A DNA stretch of 7,224 nucleotides from JAFDEI01 sp964196055 (GTDB lineage Bacteria > Myxococcota_A > UBA9160 > SMWR01). This document shows positions 5,891-7,224 of the stretch, piece by piece. Position numbers and translations under genes: made by a program. Positions within the stretch are counted from its first letter, which is position 1; every line of letters starts with the position of its first letter. The notes under the pieces are model-generated. The model saw only the letters and a program-made list of their open reading frames with translations, did no database searches and had not been told where the DNA came from. The stretch lies in contig CAXMSF010000126.1 in assembly GCA_964196055.1 (NCBI GenBank), positions 1-7,224 on the forward strand. The letters run 5' to 3'.

Positions 5891-6944
5891 CGCCGCGGTC
5901 GGCCTCGTCGCACACGCGGGCTTTCGCGATGCACGGAGCATCCGGATCCTGCGACTCGTCGTCGGCATCACGCTCGCGTCCGCGGTAGCGCTCGGAATCG
6001 GCTGGCCGCTTTCGTTCCTGACGGCAGTGCTCGCCACAAGCCTGCTCGCTTCGGGCGCGCCGTGCCCGTCGCTCCGCACCGGCGCGGTTCTCGTCGTCGT
6101 CATCGCAGCGGCAGCGCTGTTCGGGCTCGCCGTGGTTGCACCGCTCGCGATCCACTACCCGCTCGTCTGCGCAGTCGCGATCGGCCTCTTCTTGTTCCTG
6201 ATCTTCCGTGCGAGTTACGGCGGCACCTCGCCGTTCCTGATCTTGTGGTTGTTGATCGCAGTTCTGCTGCTCCCGATGATCGCGCAGGAATCGCTCGAGA
6301 TGGCCCAGACGGTCGCGGAGGGAATGTTGATGGGCGGCGCGGCGGCGGTCGGCTTCACCTGGATCGCACACGCACTCGTCCCAGACCCGGAAGCACCCGG
6401 GACCGAAACCGCGGCCGAAGCACAGAAGCCAAGCGCCCCGAACGCAGCGCAACGCGACGCGCGTGCGACCGTCACCACCTGCGTCGTCTACCCCGCCGCA
6501 CTGGCCTTCTACTCGTTCGGATTGATGAGCGAGCTGTTGATCCTCATCTTCATCGCAATCCTCGCCCAACAGCCGAGCCTGACCGCGGGCCGCAAGGCCG
6601 GCGGCGCGCTGATCCTCGGCAACCTCGCCGGGGGTCTCGCCGCCATGCTCTTCTACCAGCTGCTGGTCGCCGCGCCGACACTCGGTTTCTTCGTCGCGCT
6701 CACGGCCTTGACCACACTGGTGATCGGAACGCGGATCTTTTCGGAGCGACCCGAGGCACCCGTGTACGCGACCGTTCTGTCGACCGTGCTGCTGCTCGTC
6801 GGCGGCAGCATCGCTCCCTTCGGTGACGACGTAAGCGGCAGCTTCATGCTGCGGATCGGCCAGATCCTCGTAGCGGTCCTGTATGTCGTCGGCGCGTTGG
6901 CTCTCATCGACCGGATACGCACAGAGCGCGGAAGCACGGCCTGA
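5880..6944 (+). CDS. DUF2955 / FUSC-like inner-membrane transporter subunit
   Basis: This 354-residue integral membrane protein has about twelve hydrophobic segments in two sets of six. The first set lies at roughly residues 24-41, 43-58, 66-88, 94-110, 116-133 and 147-165. The second lies at 199-215, 217-231, 240-262, 266-284, 298-313 and 326-345. A polar Ala/Pro/Glu-rich loop (168-198) separates them. The doubled layout, length and HlyD partner fit DUF2955, a family related to fusaric acid resistance/AaeB-like pumps. TTG at 5880 is the only usable start, 11 bases inside the HlyD gene, and no strong Shine-Dalgarno precedes it. Translation is therefore probably coupled to the upstream gene. 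It likely forms the inner-membrane channel through which the substrate enters the HlyD conduit. The substrate is not evident. The stop at 6942-6944 follows the last helix closely, as expected. Confidence 0.9.
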   Translation: MSTDAAVGLVAHAGFRDARSIRILRLVVGITLASAVALGIGWPLSFLTAVLATSLLASGAPCPSLRTGAVLVVVIAAAALFGLAVVAPLAIHYPLVCAVAIGLFLFLIFRASYGGTSPFLILWLLIAVLLLPMIAQESLEMAQTVAEGMLMGGAAAVGFTWIAHALVPDPEAPGTETAAEAQKPSAPNAAQRDARATVTTCVVYPAALAFYSFGLMSELLILIFIAILAQQPSLTAGRKAGGALILGNLAGGLAAMLFYQLLVAAPTLGFFVALTALTTLVIGTRIFSERPEAPVYATVLSTVLLLVGGSIAPFGDDVSGSFMLRIGQILVAVLYVVGALALIDRIRTERGSTA

Positions 6945-7066
6945 GCATCGACGCGGCGCTCGACTTCCTGCCGCCCGGCGCCCACCTGGTGCCGGAACTG
7001 GTCGACAGCGAGGCGATCTGCTTGTTCGACCGCGCGAAGAACTGCCCGATCGACTTCGGTAGCTGA
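6941..7066 (+). pseudogene. Start-less coding-like fragment after the exporter operon
   Basis: One frame reads about 41 residues of ordinary-looking protein (IDAALDFLPPGAHLVPELV, then DSEAICLFDRAKNCPIDFGS) and ends in TGA at 7064. Nearly every codon ends in G or C, which is typical of real genes in this window. No ATG, GTG or TTG precedes it in frame back through the end of the DUF2955 gene; the only one is a GTG in its middle (6989). It may be the 3' remnant of a decayed gene. It could also be a frameshifted extension of the DUF2955 protein, though that protein ends naturally. I do not recognise the peptide. Confidence 0.3.
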
Positions 7067-7132
7067 CGCGACGCTCCGGCCGGATTCAGCAGTCGACGTT
7101 GCCACACCGGCGCACATGCGAAAGACTGCACC

Positions 7133-7224
7133 ATGACCGACCTCCTCTCACTTTCGACCCGGATCATCGACGACGGCGCGGCGATCTTCCCGGTGCGCAT
7201 CAACCAGGAACTCAGCGAGATCGA
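7133..7224 (+). CDS. Probable MBL-fold hydrolase, 3'-truncated
   Basis: Only 30 complete codons are visible before the window ends. The peptide begins MTDLLSLSTRIIDDG and continues VRINQELSEI. That opening, with an Asn/Gln-Glu-Leu-Ser-Glu-Ile strand entry, resembles the N-terminus of MBL-fold metallo-hydrolases related to alkyl sulfatase-like proteins. The zinc-binding HxHxDH motif would lie beyond the window, so the call is tentative. The frame is stop-free and has coding-like third positions. No clear Shine-Dalgarno lies before the ATG. A six-codon frame from 7116 (MRKTAP) ends in an ATGA overlap with it, probably by chance. It is separated from the exporter operon by about 190 bases and is likely its own unit. 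Confidence 0.45.
   Translation, partial: MTDLLSLSTRIIDDGAAIFPVRINQELSEI

Noticed and set aside
4745..6103. A 452-codon open frame on the minus strand opposite the HlyD-like gene
   Set aside because: Its translation is rich in Arg, Gly, His and Asp with no recognisable domain. The plus strand carries a clear HlyD protein with a good ribosome binding site, so this is a high-GC shadow.
7077..7084. CCGGCCGG palindrome before the last gene as a terminator
   Set aside because: It leaves no loop, and no T run follows; an eight-base GC palindrome is expected by chance in such DNA.
7116..7136. Six-codon frame MRKTAP ending in ATGA on the MBL-like gene start
   Set aside because: Looks like the mini-ORF before the exporter, but no Shine-Dalgarno precedes it; a nearby in-frame ATG before an ATGA start is common by chance.
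1..7224. CRISPR arrays, tRNA genes, insertion sequences or attachment sites
   Set aside because: I saw no regularly spaced repeats, cloverleaf-like sequence, transposase motif or terminal inverted repeats with target duplications on either strand.

Overview
The window is high-GC bacterial DNA with strong G/C preference at third codon positions and long antisense open frames. It carries six protein-coding genes, two of them cut by the window edges. The mix is a saccharopine-reductase-like oxidoreductase, a wax ester synthase/diacylglycerol acyltransferase (WS/DGAT), a cyclic-nucleotide-plus-FHA adaptor and an HlyD/DUF2955 exporter pair. It suggests a free-living, lipid-metabolising, proteobacteria-like or deltaproteobacterial-grade organism (for example Myxococcota or Binatota-like). 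No rRNA or other marker is present, so this placement is an inference. I see no tRNA, rRNA, CRISPR array, transposase or phage gene.

Layout from left to right. Bases 1-873 (+) are the 3' part of a saccharopine dehydrogenase-like / trans-acting enoyl reductase-type protein. Bases 874-1179 are a gene-free gap holding an AT-rich island with nested palindromes (999-1031) that looks like an operator. Bases 1180-2163 (+) are an ARPP-1/DUF6569-type protein whose central third fits the family poorly. It converges, with 25 bases between stop codons, on a WS/DGAT gene (2189-3619, -). Upstream of that gene on the same strand is a cNMP-binding plus FHA protein (3812-4606, -), followed at its 3' end by a very GC-rich stem-loop (3771-3806).

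The cNMP-FHA gene is divergent from a two-gene exporter operon: an HlyD-like membrane fusion protein (4814-5890, +) and a 12-helix DUF2955/FUSC-like inner-membrane protein (5880-6944, +). The two overlap by 11 bases. A nine-codon open frame with its own strong Shine-Dalgarno ends in an ATGA overlap on the HlyD start. After the exporter come about 120 bases of coding-like sequence without a start codon, probably a gene remnant. The last bases are the start of a probable MBL-fold hydrolase (7133 to the window end, +).

Functionally, the left half leans toward neutral-lipid or acyl-chain metabolism (reductase, WS/DGAT). The right half is a signalling protein facing an efflux module. No single undescribed system is proven here. 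The best leads are the nested operator before the ARPP-1 gene, the irregular middle of that gene, the cNMP-FHA adaptor with an altered FHA loop, the coupled mini-ORF before the exporter, and the start-less coding remnant after it.
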